In this document: one piece after another, positions 63,914-64,000 of the stretch
Position numbering within the stretch: position 1 is the stretch's first letter
Layout of the letters: each line of letters opens with the position of its first letter
Assembly: GCA_016933255.1 (NCBI GenBank)
Contig: JAFGBF010000010.1
Location: forward strand, 41,004-105,003
Origin: Candidatus Krumholzibacteriota bacterium
GTDB lineage: Bacteria > Krumholzibacteriota > Krumholzibacteriia > Krumholzibacteriales > Krumholzibacteriaceae
DNA length: 64,000 nt
Direction: 5' to 3'
Made by a program: the position numbers and the translations under genes
Notes under the pieces: model-generated
Told to the model about the DNA's origin: nothing
The model's input: the letters and a program-made list of their open reading frames with translations, nothing else
The model's database searches: none

Positions 63914-64000
63914 TCACCCGAACGAGACCATCCGCTCGATCGACTTTTTCGCGGCGCCGGCTATTTTCGGAGGGACTTTGACCGCCGGTTCAAGAGTCTC
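63914..64000 (-). CDS. nadA: C-terminal end of a minus-strand gene, probably quinolinate synthase NadA
   Basis: The minus-strand frame is open from the window edge to TGA (63916-63914) and encodes 28 residues, ETLEPAVKVPPKIAGAAKKS then IERMVSFG. The pattern of a valine, two prolines and an A...A...siERM end matches the usual NadA C-terminus, in which cofactor-bearing cysteines lie earlier. NadA makes quinolinate for NAD synthesis. Identification rests on this short tail only. Confidence 0.45.
   Translation of the reverse strand, partial: ETLEPAVKVPPKIAGAAKKSIERMVSFG

Noticed and set aside
1..64000. CRISPR arrays, tRNA genes, complete rRNA genes, toxin-antitoxin or phage-defence systems, prophage
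   Set aside because: I looked through the intergenic gaps and gene products on both strands and saw no direct-repeat array, cloverleaf ending or recognisable defence protein. A dedicated scan (tRNAscan, a covariance search or a defence-profile search) could still find small cases.

Overview
The window reads as a chromosomal segment of a diderm bacterium outside the well-studied phyla, most like the Fibrobacterota-Chlorobiota-Bacteroidota superphylum or a neighbouring candidate phylum (Krumholzibacteriota, Eisenbacteria or Latescibacterota type). Supporting signs are many lipoproteins and outer-membrane barrels, three parvulin/SurA-type foldases, a DUF5916 barrel, a C25 gingipain-like protease, and two copies of a C-terminal FlgD-Ig/Por-type sorting module with a YPNPFN motif. 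Genes are preceded by Shine-Dalgarno sequences, and several promoters look like ordinary sigma-70 sites (for example TTGACA-17-TATACT). Both points argue against Bacteroidota proper. The phylum is an inference; no rRNA gene is available to settle it.

Bases 1-9.6 kb are the conserved origin-proximal block: yidC (3' end only), jag/khpB, mnmE, mnmG, rsmG, parA, parB, an M23 peptidase and a bactofilin. Two parS sites lie between rsmG and parA; one sits in the last codons of rsmG and the other is the centre of a perfect 26-bp palindrome. A beta-helix lipoprotein gene is interposed between parS and parAB. Then come a lone minus-strand hsp20, ettA, and an S9 peptidase lipoprotein.

Bases 14.2-43.8 kb are housekeeping genes in tight, often 4-bp-overlapping plus-strand operons: MoxR/DUF58/BatA-like; mfd; three PPIC-domain foldases; an S4 protein; pdxA; ftsE-ftsX-envC; holB; ricT-like PSP1; metG; a TatD-radical SAM fusion; rsmA with a translationally coupled outer-membrane protein; two lipoproteins; a YibQ-type deacetylase; pdxJ; an RNA methyltransferase; and a MATE exporter.

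From about 43.9 kb the character changes to accessory genes, mostly on the minus strand. There is a GT39-type membrane glycosyltransferase, then a decayed secreted papain-like protease that still has its sorting domain. A probable beta-glucan (laminarin-like) locus follows: a GH17-type lipoprotein, a GH30 enzyme and two GPH-family symporters, one with a cadherin-like domain inserted in a periplasmic loop. Next are an acyltransferase and a GAF-PP2C phosphatase. A short junction holds an IS3 transposase remnant abutting 16 bases identical to the universal 5' end of 16S rRNA. Beyond it are a C25 protease with beta-helix and sorting domain, a DUF5916 protein, a small barrel protein, and the last 28 codons of a probable nadA.

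I saw no tRNA, complete rRNA gene, CRISPR array, intact insertion sequence or recognisable defence system. The most unusual items are the chimeric symporter, the broken protease gene, the IS3/16S junction and the parS arrangement.
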